A DNA stretch of 64,000 bases from assembly GCA_003184365.1 (NCBI GenBank), contig NKYR01000002.1:372976-436975 (forward strand). Direction: 5' to 3'. The notes under the pieces were generated by a model. That model made no database searches, was not told the origin of the DNA, and worked only from the letters and a program-made list of their open reading frames with translations. Made by a program: the position numbers and the translations under genes. How positions within the stretch are numbered: position 1 is the stretch's first letter; the number at the start of each line of letters is the position of its first letter. Below, piece after piece: positions 23,058-33,325 of the stretch. Source of the stretch: Evernia prunastri. Its lineage: Eukaryota; Ascomycota; Lecanoromycetes; Lecanorales; Parmeliaceae.

Positions 23058-23907
23058 GGCTCCTTTTTTGGTTTGTTTGTTTGTTTGTTTATTTTGTTTT
23101 GGAGGTTTCTTTTTGTTAAGATGATCAATGGATGGGCTTCGTTTTGTTTTGATGGGGTATCCGGGGGGCGGGGGGGGGAGTGTAATGTTTGGTGGATCAA
23201 GTAAAGTAGAGGTATGCGGTCATGGTTTTTCTTCCCTAGAAGAAATGACTAGTACCGATGACGACAGCGGATTGCGGTACTACTACCAAATTTCTTTCCA
23301 GCGCAAGTACTCAAACGTTGTTGTGGAATCAGTATCTGTGGACATTGTAAGGTATGTAAAGTACAGCGTACGTGTGAGCTTCACACGGAGAGAGAGAAAG
23401 AGTAGATAGAGAGAGAAAAGGGAAAGCGAAAGAGAGAGATTTGAAGCAACCATACTCTCCATCATTCAAAGACCGTAATTTCATGTAGCTATAGTACACC
23501 AGTCTAAGCCATAAAAACCAGCTAAAATGAAAATCCGACAGTCACAATTCAGCAGAAAGGATAGGAAGTCATAAGAATCATTCGAATACCAGCAAGATGG
23601 AATTCATCCCCACCCTCCGAGACGCGACCTACCGTATGCTAATGATTGCGCCAAATCAAATGGCTAGGAATACACTCCGTTCCAGATAGTCAAGACACCT
23701 TTTCACCTTTGATTGTTGAAAGTACATTAAAGAGATAAGGGGCCACTGTTGCAGTCGGGCCATAATGCTCGTTGCTCGTTGCTCGTTGCTCAATGCCTCC
23801 TAAACCAAGTCATCGCATCATAGTCCCATTGCTGTCGTTGTTCTTCTATGCGTCGTGCCATATGCCCGGGTCATCTGTGGTACCCCGGTCCGTTTTATGC
23901 TCCTGGC
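23058..23907. other. Intergenic region
   Basis: It begins with a TTTG tetranucleotide repeat (about 23073-23095), followed by GA-rich repeats at about 23390-23440. No gene was seen. It contains the promoter of the metallo-hydrolase and the 3' end of the atypical kinase gene. Confidence 0.55.
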
Positions 23908-26404
23908 TTATCCCTCAACTCCGTGGTCGTTATGCTCTATTTCAAGGTCATGCGTCAGGTCTTGGGCTTTCCCGTCCCGGATTCCCGATGGATCCATAGC
24001 CAAATTCTCATGCCCACCCACCCCAGCCAACGCCATCAGAGTCCGCTCTGTAGGCCCCGAGTTCGTCAAGTCCATATCCCCAAGCCCCGAATCCACATGT
24101 TCAATGTCCCGTCTCCACCTCTCTACATGCTTCCCCCTCCTAACATTGTCCACGTGCGCAAATTCGACCTCGTCGAAATCGTCAAGTGGGTCGCGATGGA
24201 TGAGGTAAGGTGTGCCGTCCATGTTGACCTCTTCCCACTCGCGATCGCCGTTTGGAGAGATGGGAATGATTTGTGCTTCCCCGCTCTCGCTTTGGCCCGG
24301 AGATATATTGTCCGACGCATTAGACTGTTGGCGAAAACTCTTCTTCCAAGGCGGAGGGGGTGCACGGCTAATACTCAGTGAGGGCGATCCATCGAGGGGA
24401 ATACCCGCGCAGTCGACCCGCGCAGGAGAGTATCGCCTGCCACGGAAGATTTTGCTCTCGTCACTCTCTTGAGCTCGGGAGCGGAACCTGGAGGAGCGTT
24501 GTGATCGTGGTGCGCCAGATGTTAGATCCCGATCTTCCTGTTGATATCGACTCTGTCTTTCATGGAAGCTTTCCCCAATGATGTCGTCATCTTCAGCTTC
24601 TCCGGTCGACGAGCCGTCCCAGTGATCCCTGTTTGAAACCTGTGCACGATTTTCCTTTGGCGAAACCGTCAAGATTTGTTCGACCATTCGTGGAGCGCCG
24701 AAAAGAGCAAGAAGATCCTTAGCTGCTAGCCTCTGCTTCGACTTCTCCGCGAGACACATTGCTGCTAGATCTCGGTAGTATTTCGGGACATCAGCTCCGG
24801 CGTTGTCCAAGGTCAAAGGTCGGGGCTGTCGCTCTGGCTCGTCTATTTCCATCGCCAAGGCCCACAGCACCATACCCAGCTGATAGAGATCGGACTTTAC
24901 TCCAATGTACATTGACAGTCGTTGTCCGCTCTCCACAAGTGGTACCATTTCGGGAGACTCCCAGCCCACAGGACACCCTCTGCGGTTAATGTCGATTATC
25001 TGAGCTTCGTCATACTCGTCAATTACGATGTTCGAAAGCGTGAAATCTCCCTGCACGAAGCCAGCTTCGTGGATGTTGGAAAGTCCCTGAACGATCTGCT
25101 TTGCCCATCGTTCTCGCCTGTGCCACGGAACGTGAGCGATGTGGCCTTCCTTGCTATCGTAGAGAATGTCAATCAGGGCACCTTGGTCAGCGTAGCTAAG
25201 CAAAAGCCCCTTGATCAAACTCTTATCCTCACTGACTACAAGCCCTTTGAGCTGTATGACATTCTTCGCGCCCACAAGCTCGCTCAGAGCATTGACCTCG
25301 TACAAGAACTCGTCCACACTGTCTGGACCCGGTATCTCTTTCTTGATCCATGTATGCTCACCCACGTTGACTCTGTAAACGAAACCAGACATGTGCTCAT
25401 CGAAATGCAGCTCGCTCTCTTTGAACTCACGGCATGAGAGATGCTTCACCAAATGTACGGCGGGGTACGGGATGATTTCGTTGACATCTTCGGTGACATG
25501 GACATGTAGCCGTTCATCCTTCGTTTCCAACTTGAGGTTTGTGACAGTGTCGTAGAACTGGATATCCGGCAGTGACATACGGATCGACTCGTAGACACGG
25601 GCACTCTTATCTTTCTGGTAGTGTAGACTCTGGAGGTCTGCCTCCAGAGAGTCCGGCGGCGAGTCTCGATAGTCGCAGGAAACCGTCACTCGTTTCCATC
25701 TATCAGGTGTTTCGGCGTATGTGAGAAAGAACTTTTCTCGCGGTGTCTTGTCCCGGAAATGCATGCTCAGATTGAGGATCCATTTCTTCTTCAGCTCCTC
25801 CGCGAGCTCTTCGTCGACGGCGTCGTCGTACGATGCTTCTGACATGAGGGTTTCGTCTTCTTGGAGGTTGGGTGGAGGCTGGGGCGGAGGTGGTGGTGGA
25901 GGAGGGAGCTGCTCTTGTGATTCTTGTGAAGGTTGTGCAAATGTATGTGGGTCAATGCGTTCGTCGATTGATGGAAAAACATCGCGGAGATCTGGAGGCA
26001 CTGATCGCTCCCTTCTTGCCTGTCGCGGTGGGGGGGGGGACTGCACTCAGGGCTCTCTGACGGACCTTCGAAACATCGCGGCGTTCCTTAACGGTCGGTT
26101 CCACGGGGGTCAAATTCTTTCGCTGTTCTTCCTCCTGCCTTTTGAAGGTGGTGGAACGGGGTAAGCCAACGAAGCCTATGCGGGAGAAGCGTCGCCCGAC
26201 GCCTGGTCTCAGAGGTGTTTGAGGCGGTGTCTCTTGTTTCGGATCCGGCGATGGTGGCTGGTCTTCCGACTTTGACCATTTCCGAAAGCCAAAGCGACCT
26301 ATGAATCGCCGCTTCTGCTCGACCTTGTCGGTTTGGTTTTCGAGCTCGGGGTTGAAATGGTCTGGATGAGTGGGCAGCTCTGCCATTGCTACAGCCATTG
26401 GCAT
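23908..26404 (-). CDS. Atypical protein kinase-like protein
   Basis: Exons 26404-26066 and 26019-23908 join in frame to 817 codons. The intron is 45 nt with a poly-C tract. The first 220 residues are basic or proline-rich and disordered. A kinase-like domain lies roughly in residues 320-560. It has the ATP lysine region TWIKKEIP, a catalytic loop written VQGDFTLSN instead of HRDxKxxN, a metal-binding motif IIDIN instead of DFG, and WESPEM in place of APE, followed by KSDLYQLGMVLWALAME. The catalytic aspartate and asparagine are kept, but the HRD histidine/arginine and the DFG phenylalanine/glycine are not. The family therefore looks divergent and may have weak or no activity. The C-terminal 250 residues are disordered with many charged and serine residues. 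The start could be 26404, 26398 or 26386. Confidence 0.8.
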
Positions 26405-27932
26405 GAGTGAGGTAACAAGGGGTTAAGTATGAAATTAGCAATCAATCAGAATCGGGACGCTGCAGGTTTCTTGTGCGCCTCCTGCAGAAGAAATGCGAGG
26501 ATTTCCGGATGGTGATTGCAGCATATGGGCGAAGCAAGTAGGGAGAGAGATGATGAGGTATTAAACCAACGTGCACCCGATATATAGTTGTGTAGCTCAA
26601 GGGTTGCTTGCTCATTGGGCGCCTTGATGTTGGACGAATTCAAAGGTATGGTTTGTTATGATAGGATAGGATGACTTTGTACGCTGGCAACTGTACAGTG
26701 GACCATAGAGTACGAGTAGCTAGCGCCCGTGGTTTATGGGGATGGAGCTAAGCCAAATGGTGTATGGTGTACTCTAGTGGATTTCTCTTTCTTTTAGCTT
26801 GCATGAGGTTGACTCGGTTGGCGCTTTGAAACTTAAGACAATAGAGTAAAGTAGTTAAGGTATCTTATAGGCAGAATTCAATTGATCAAAACACGGTTGG
26901 TTTTGAGGAGATTTGAGATATATCCAGTCTCTTCCAAATCTCAAAAGATTTTAGTTGATTCATCATAGAAATTCCAATCTCACCTCACCGCCTTACATCA
27001 TCTCACCATCCCATCACTTTAATTATGTATATTCGTCTTGCTCGTGTCGCGGTTTTAAGATTTAAGTAGAGTAATAATAAACCCAAAAGCACAATGATGA
27101 ATTGATTTCCCCCTTTTCTTTAGGCGCTTTCATCATTCATGGTCCAAAATCGCTCTTCTGCATAAACGCTTCCTGGTCAATTGGCTCGATGCTGCTCCTC
27201 AAATATTGTGCTGCGCAATCTTCTACCTACCTATCTTGGGCTCTAAGGAATAGGGATATCCTACCTACCATCTCGCCTCGCTTTCGTCACATCCGCCGTC
27301 CATCGCGCAGTAGCCTTCACCCACTGCATTAGCTCCGCTTCGTATCGAATTGACTTTTACTATCTGTGTATTGACGTGGCAGTACATAAGAAACAACAGG
27401 CCCAATTGGTTCCTCCCAGCTCTGTCGTCCATCTGTCTTTCCCCGTCTTCTTTCCAACCCTCTCCTACGGTACCCCAGCCTGCCGTCACCACCGGCGCAG
27501 TTGGGCAATTTGAGTTCAGTGACATTGCCAACAGATGGACGCTCAACCATGGTTCCATCACCTTCCGCCCCTCTTCGCTGCCGGGTCGTTGCTTACAAGG
27601 GTCAAGTGGAGACGAGCGTGGACTAGCGTCTACAGGGTATGACGGACATGCTTCACTTGCTCTGGGTTCAAGGTATAATGCAATGCTCGCATTGCTTCGA
27701 GCCTGTCTTGGCTACCTATGTACATCTATACAGGAGCGGAGTCATCAACCTATCCATGCCAAACGATTCATGAGCCCCACGATCCCATTGCAGAGTCCTC
27801 GTCCGGTACCCGATACCAATGCGGTAGCTGTAGAGCTGCCCGACGCCATGGAATGCTACAATGCTGTGCCCAAGCCGCGTAAACCGATAGAAACCGACTC
27901 CGGTATCGATGCCCTAAGGCAGGCTTGAGTAA
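26405..27932. other. Intergenic region with one doubtful small gene
   Basis: Mostly AT-rich sequence with no gene up to about 27300. On the plus strand an open frame reaches from 27350 to a stop at 27928, only four bases before the Lon stop codon on the other strand. Its last 50 residues (PVPDTNAVAVELPDAME...) look mildly protein-like, but no domain, splice site or start context supports it. It may instead be antisense to the Lon 3' UTR. Confidence 0.4.
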
Positions 27933-30900
27933 TTATTCCTCGTCCTCTGATTTGCTGCTTTCCTTTTCCGGCTTCGCCAAGTGCTCTTTCCATATCTCGT
28001 TGGCTCTCCTAGAGTCGAGCTCGGGGAAGACAATGTCAAAAACGTCGGAATACCAGCTAGCGGCGTGGCCTTCCATGCCCTCTTTGATGTTCTGGTCAGA
28101 CGTCAGCACTTGCGGTCGCGAAATGATGACTGTTAGCTCCGGACTCACCTGAGGCAACTCCAACCAGTCAGACGTATTGTCGGCGGGGAAGATGATCGTC
28201 TTTGCTCCCGCGCGTCGAGCGGCCACTGTCTTCTCCCGCAACCCTCCAATACGCAAAACCTTGCCTGTAACGGTCAATTCGCCCGTCATCGCTATCGTAG
28301 GGTCCAGCGCTTTGTCCAGCGCAAGCGATAGCAGTGATGTCGCCATCGTGATGCCAGCAGAGGGCCCGTCTTTCTGAACAGCCCCCTCGGGGCAGTGTAA
28401 ATGAACCTTGGCTTTCTCAAAGAACTTATTCTCGGGAAACAACCTTGCCAGCACAGATTTGGCGAACGAGTAGGCAATGATCGTAGACTCCTTCATGACG
28501 TTCTTGAGATTTCCCGTCCGCTCTAGACCAGGCCGCGATGCAGCATTTAGGGCATTCTCCAGGATTGATTCAACGTACAGGGCAGCACCGCCCATACTAG
28601 TCCATGCAAGTCCCATAGCCACGCCTGGTGGCGTCGTTTCGTAGAGCCGATCTGACGTGAATACGGGAGGACCAACGTAGTCCTTGAGATTCTGGCGGTC
28701 AATGCTTACATGCACACCGTCCGGTACTTTCATCTGCTTTCGCGGTGTAGGTGTTGTCTCGTTCTCAATTGCCTCCGGGGTCTCTTTTACGTCAGACTCA
28801 TCCTTCTTCGACTCTGCTTGGGCTGCTTTGCCTTCTTCCGTTAATCCCTTGTCTTCCGAGAAGACATCCTCACCAAGATCTTGGATGATGTTCAGTGCTG
28901 ACTTGCGGTAGACCTTCTCGATATGCTTCTTCAGATTGCGTACTCCACTTTCGCGGCAATACTTGTTAATAAGCTCTTCAATGGCGTCATTGTTCAATGC
29001 CACGTCCACGTCCTTGAGACCGCTCAAGTCTTTGGCAGCTGGAGCCAAGAACCTTTCCGCAATTGCCATCTTCTCATCAGCGACGTACCCTGACAGTTCA
29101 ATGAGCTCCATTCTGTCAAGCAGCGGTCGTGGGATCGTGTCGGTCATATTGGCGGTACAAACAAAGAGGACCTTGGATAGATCGACAGGGACGTCCATAT
29201 AGTGGTCCAGGAAAGAGTTGTTCTGCTCTGGGTCTAATAGCTCAAGCAAAGCAGAGGAAGGATCGCCTCGATGGTCTTTGCCAATCTTATCAACCTCGTC
29301 AATAAGCACCAAGGGATTTTCCGTTTGACATTTTTTGAGTGCTTGAATGATGCGGCCTGGAAGCGCGCCGACATATGTTCGTCGGTGACCCTTAATTTCA
29401 GCAACATCTGTGAGACCTCCCACACTGAACCGGTAGTATTGCCGGTTTAGGGCTCGAGCAATTGACTTTCCTATACTGGTCTTCCCAACACCGGGCGGCC
29501 CGACAAGGCATAGTATCTTGCCTTCGACGGTACCTCTGAGCTTACCTACAGCAATGAATTCGAGAATGCGGTCCTTCACGTCCTTTAAGCCATGATGGTC
29601 CTCATCCAATACCGTCATCGCGTTTTTGATACCAAAATTTTCTGCGCTTTGTTGACCCCATGGTATCTGGGTCAGCCAGTCGAGATAGTTTCTAGTAACG
29701 TTGAACTCTGATGCCGCGGGTTCGAGATGAGCGAGCTTGCTCAACTCTTCGTCAAAAACCTTCTTGACGACTTCTGGCATTGCCAGCTTATTACCCTTTT
29801 CTCTGAATTTCTCGACCATCTTATCCTTGCCATCCGATTCGATGCCAAGCTCTCGACGAATGCCTTTCATTTGCTCCATAAGCCAATACTCTCTCTGTCG
29901 CTTCTGAATCTTGTTCTCTACATCTTTCGAAATCTTGCTTTGCAGCTGCGCATTCATCAACTCCTTTTTCAGTACCATCAAAGCCTTTTGCAGTCGTTCC
30001 TCGATGTTCATGGTCTCCAGCACGTCTTGTAGTTCTCGGACTTCGCCTGCCGACACTGCTCCAGCAAAGTCCGCTAACTTCGCTGGATCCTCATGAACGT
30101 TCCCGGCGGATTGGGTTAAGGCAAATGTTGAGATCTGATCCCTAAAGAGATGGTTGAGTTGCGCCACTTCTCTAAAGACACTGATGATCTCGCTAGTCAC
30201 AGCTCTCAGTACAGGACTTTTCGCATCATACTTCTCCTCAGGTATATTGTCAACATCGACCATGCTGACCCGATAATCACGGAGGAAAGATGTCGGCTCA
30301 TATGGCTGGGTCGGCTCATATGGCTGGACTTCTTTTGACTGCGAAGGTGCATTCGATTCTTCGAAACTTGCAACCACATCCCCTGATTTCTCCGACGACC
30401 CTTGCTCCTTTAAAGATTGGTCCTTAGCCTCTTTTGGATGTATTGTGACCGAGCCAGCCGGCTCGTTAGCAGGGCTTGGAGGTATCAACTTTGACATCCT
30501 GATTCTCCGATGTGGATAGAGTACGACCGTAAGACTGTCGGTGTCTCCAGTGGGAGGAAACGCACTAGTAATTTGAGCGAAAACTCCTACGTCGTGCACC
30601 TCTTCCCTACTCTCTATGATGTCCTTGTTTACATTCTCATCCTTCTGCAAGAAAGCACCAACGTATGGCTGCCCACGCCGAAAAGCTTCTTGGATAGCAG
30701 CTGCAACGTTCCGATCTCGGACGGTGATAGCCTTGTAAAATCCTGGAAACAACGGTCTTATGCCTATAGGTATAGCCATAACCTGGGGGTAGATCTCCGG
30801 AACGCTGGGTTTCTGGATTGCTCGCTCTGTAGAAGTCTTCTTCCCACCTTTTTTGCCGCCATCCCCGTCCCCAGAGCCGGAGTCACCACCACTTCCCGCA

Positions 30901-31298
30901 CCACTGCTGCCTCTTGCATCACTGAAAGCCGTACTAGATGTGCCGGAAGACTCTTGTCCTTTCCTTGCTTCCAACGATTCCTCAAGCTTGCTGTCTGTCT
31001 GACCTGAGCCCTTTTTTTCTTCTGACTGATTCTTGTCACCTTCTCTGACGGGAATAGGGTCTGGCCCATCGTCGGGCGCACGTTCTTTTCTCCGTGGTAG
31101 GGAAGTTGTGAGGCGGCGAGCATGGGCTGGAGGGAGGTGTGGTTCAAAAGATGCTGTACGACTGCTGAAGACCCAATGTGGAGGTAGGGAGTATAGTGTT
31201 TTTGTATGAATTTGTCGGACTATTGTATGGTACCTGAGGGCACTATTGCGAGTACTGTGTAGAGATGTCCTCCAAGGCAATATTTGGCCACAAACCAT
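27933..31298 (-). CDS. PIM1: Mitochondrial ATP-dependent Lon protease
   Basis: A matrix protease that degrades misfolded and oxidised proteins and helps maintain mitochondrial DNA. A long exon (31298-28149) and a short last exon (28091-27933) give 1102 residues, close to the usual 1050-1130. The N-terminus is rich in R, S and T with no acids for the first 50 residues, fitting a mitochondrial presequence. It is followed by a charged, glycine-rich linker and the Lon substrate-binding domain. The AAA+ module has Walker A GPPGVGKTS near residue 600 and Walker B LVLIDEVDK near 663. The protease domain has the catalytic serine in KDGPSAG near 977 and the catalytic lysine in the GGLREK region near 1019. 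The 57-nt intron at 28092-28148 (GTGAGT donor, CTGAC branch) is in frame without stops, so reading straight through would wrongly add 19 residues after LELPQ. Confidence 0.96.
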   Translation of the reverse strand: MVCGQILPWRTSLHSTRNSALRYHTIVRQIHTKTLYSLPPHWVFSSRTASFEPHLPPAHARRLTTSLPRRKERAPDDGPDPIPVREGDKNQSEEKKGSGQTDSKLEESLEARKGQESSGTSSTAFSDARGSSGAGSGGDSGSGDGDGGKKGGKKTSTERAIQKPSVPEIYPQVMAIPIGIRPLFPGFYKAITVRDRNVAAAIQEAFRRGQPYVGAFLQKDENVNKDIIESREEVHDVGVFAQITSAFPPTGDTDSLTVVLYPHRRIRMSKLIPPSPANEPAGSVTIHPKEAKDQSLKEQGSSEKSGDVVASFEESNAPSQSKEVQPYEPTQPYEPTSFLRDYRVSMVDVDNIPEEKYDAKSPVLRAVTSEIISVFREVAQLNHLFRDQISTFALTQSAGNVHEDPAKLADFAGAVSAGEVRELQDVLETMNIEERLQKALMVLKKELMNAQLQSKISKDVENKIQKRQREYWLMEQMKGIRRELGIESDGKDKMVEKFREKGNKLAMPEVVKKVFDEELSKLAHLEPAASEFNVTRNYLDWLTQIPWGQQSAENFGIKNAMTVLDEDHHGLKDVKDRILEFIAVGKLRGTVEGKILCLVGPPGVGKTSIGKSIARALNRQYYRFSVGGLTDVAEIKGHRRTYVGALPGRIIQALKKCQTENPLVLIDEVDKIGKDHRGDPSSALLELLDPEQNNSFLDHYMDVPVDLSKVLFVCTANMTDTIPRPLLDRMELIELSGYVADEKMAIAERFLAPAAKDLSGLKDVDVALNNDAIEELINKYCRESGVRNLKKHIEKVYRKSALNIIQDLGEDVFSEDKGLTEEGKAAQAESKKDESDVKETPEAIENETTPTPRKQMKVPDGVHVSIDRQNLKDYVGPPVFTSDRLYETTPPGVAMGLAWTSMGGAALYVESILENALNAASRPGLERTGNLKNVMKESTIIAYSFAKSVLARLFPENKFFEKAKVHLHCPEGAVQKDGPSAGITMATSLLSLALDKALDPTIAMTGELTVTGKVLRIGGLREKTVAARRAGAKTIIFPADNTSDWLELPQVSPELTVIISRPQVLTSDQNIKEGMEGHAASWYSDVFDIVFPELDSRRANEIWKEHLAKPEKESSKSEDEE

Positions 31299-32268
31299 AC
31301 TGTGAGAATATCAGATGAAAAGATTTAGTCAGTCGTTGCAGAGCAGTCGAGAGGTATATTGAAGGAACAAATTAAGCAATGAAGATGTCTGTCATCATGG
31401 TGGCCACCACGCAAAGATGTGGCAACTTAGATATTTTGATATGTCGAGGTGATGATATCTTTAGTCCAAGGGTCAGAGGCTTTAGGATAAATGTTCATCC
31501 GTCGCCACCTCAAACACTGACATCCCGACATCCCTTGATTTAATTGTGCACTTCTGAGGACCACAAACGTAGTTCTGTAGACGATAATGTTCCACACACG
31601 ATTCATCTCTTGCATTTCCCCCTCTGATGGACCAACCTCGTTTCGAGTAGAAGGTTCTAGGGCTTCCTGGATGGCCATTGACTCTCTTGTTGCTCAGGTC
31701 GACAAGTCAGAAGCGGCCGATATCATGCTGTTGGGTAAGCACAGTGCACAGTTGTAGCGGCGGGTTGCCCTCAAAGCAACGTATTTTTGGGGACCTGGGA
31801 GCCAAAAATAAGTCGATAGCATAAGGTACTCAGCACTTGCATCAGTAGTAAAGGCATCAAAGGGACGTCCCTGTTCTCAAGCTGAATTCGATGTTGCTAT
31901 ATGGCTGCGGTCAATTGTTTCCAAATGTTCTTGTTAAGGGCGTTCGATGCAGCCAGAAGTGTTCCAACGGCTGTACCAACAGTATGGGGATCGAGGGGAC
32001 CCATATTTTTCGCAGCTCGCCTTGATACTGCTGCTGTTCGCGTTTTCAGGGTATTTTATTTCGGGGGGTGTTTTGGTTGCATTGAACGAAGTTGCCTTCC
32101 ACTGTGAGATGCCTATCTTCCAATCACGGAGTCTTTAGCGCGGATTGAAACCAAGAGCATAAGAGATCTGCATTTGCCACGACACATCTCTACAAATCGA
32201 CGAAGCTTGCTCTTACCTCTTAAAGGGTTATTGAAGAATCGCGTTTACGAAATCTATTCCAACAGAAA
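31299..32268. other. Intergenic region
   Basis: It contains the Lon promoter. A 63-codon frame at 31947-32138 encodes one hydrophobic stretch but has no other support. Nothing else was recognised. Confidence 0.5.
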
Positions 32269-33035
32269 ATGGCACAGCATACTCTCCTTTTTGAAGATGG
32301 TTTATACGAGTATATGGCTCGATCGCAGTACGAGTCATCTCGGTGGATGGCTTTGCAGCCAGTCCCAGTCGAAGCACGAAAGATCTCACGAAGCAAAAAA
32401 AAGTTCGTGGAACTATGCAAGAAGGGAGTCATAAAGACTGGTGACATCTTGACCATGGAGAAGAGCGACACGAGTGGCGATGTAATCACATACAGCGCTA
32501 TGGTGGGTAGATCTTGTATTGCCATCAAGAGCTAATCTAATCCTGGCTGTCGTTCTTTTAATAGGTCGTATCAATCGCCCAATCTGGGATCGCAACAATG
32601 AGGACAACTCACCCAGCAAATGCCAAACTATGGTCGTGCAATGGCCCAAAAGAATTCGACACCGCCATGGTCAGAGCTCATCCTGAGCTTGAGACATCCA
32701 CCCGCAATACGTGGGATACCATCAACGTAACACGAAATGCCTACGGGCTAGGGAGTCTGTCTCTGCTTCGCCAATGCTTCCAGCTATGGGAGGATGAGAT
32801 GGAGAAGTGGGGGTGCAACGGGTTAGGCGAGGAATTAAGTGGAAAAATGTTTGTGTCCACACATCGTGTCCTGTCTCACTACAAAGCTCACCAGGATGTA
32901 GATGAACACGAGCTTGGCAGTCCATCGCAACCTACCCTACAGAGGAGAAGATCCTGGGCTCGGATTGGAGAGGCTGCTCCATTCACAGTACTGCGTATAT
33001 TGGAGTCTCTAATCCAACATGGCTTCATCAATTGA
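32269..33035 (+). CDS. Uncharacterised fungal protein
   Basis: Two exons, 32269-32502 and 32565-33035, join in frame to 235 codons. The intron has a GTGGGT donor, a CTAATC branch-like site and a TTTTAATAG acceptor. No family was recognised with certainty. Residues 25-80 (ISRSKKKFVELCKKGVIKTGDILTM... then VVSIAQSG) resemble the small beta-rich domains in which a ligand loop starts with GxIKxGD, as in the RAMA/HARE-like modules of chromatin proteins; this is only an impression. The rest is mixed helical (TRNAYGLGSLSLLRQCFQLW). No signal peptide or membrane span was seen. The ordered splice signals and the open frame of 157 codons in exon 2 support a real gene. Confidence 0.6.
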
Positions 33036-33325
33036 GGAAGATTTCACTTGGGCCTGTCTAGTGATCAAGTTGGTTATAGTCCGTCGCAATGGTCTAGGTA
33101 TCTGGCGACTATCATGAATGTTACGCCTTTGGTCGCGCCTGCTGGGTTGGGAACGTCGTAGGAATCAAACGATCCTATGATTATTCGTTTCCATCAATGA
33201 ACACTATCCTCCGAATCCTCTTAGCCTTCCCACCTACAATACCTTTACACCATTCTTTGAACTCCAATATCACCACACTCTCATTATGTAATTATCACGT
33301 TCCACCCACAAGATCTATACACAGC

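Noticed and set aside
27350..27928. 192-codon plus-strand frame at the end of the Lon gene
   Set aside because: No domain, no supported start or splice sites, and it lies antisense to the Lon 3' flank. Noted only inside the intergenic entry.
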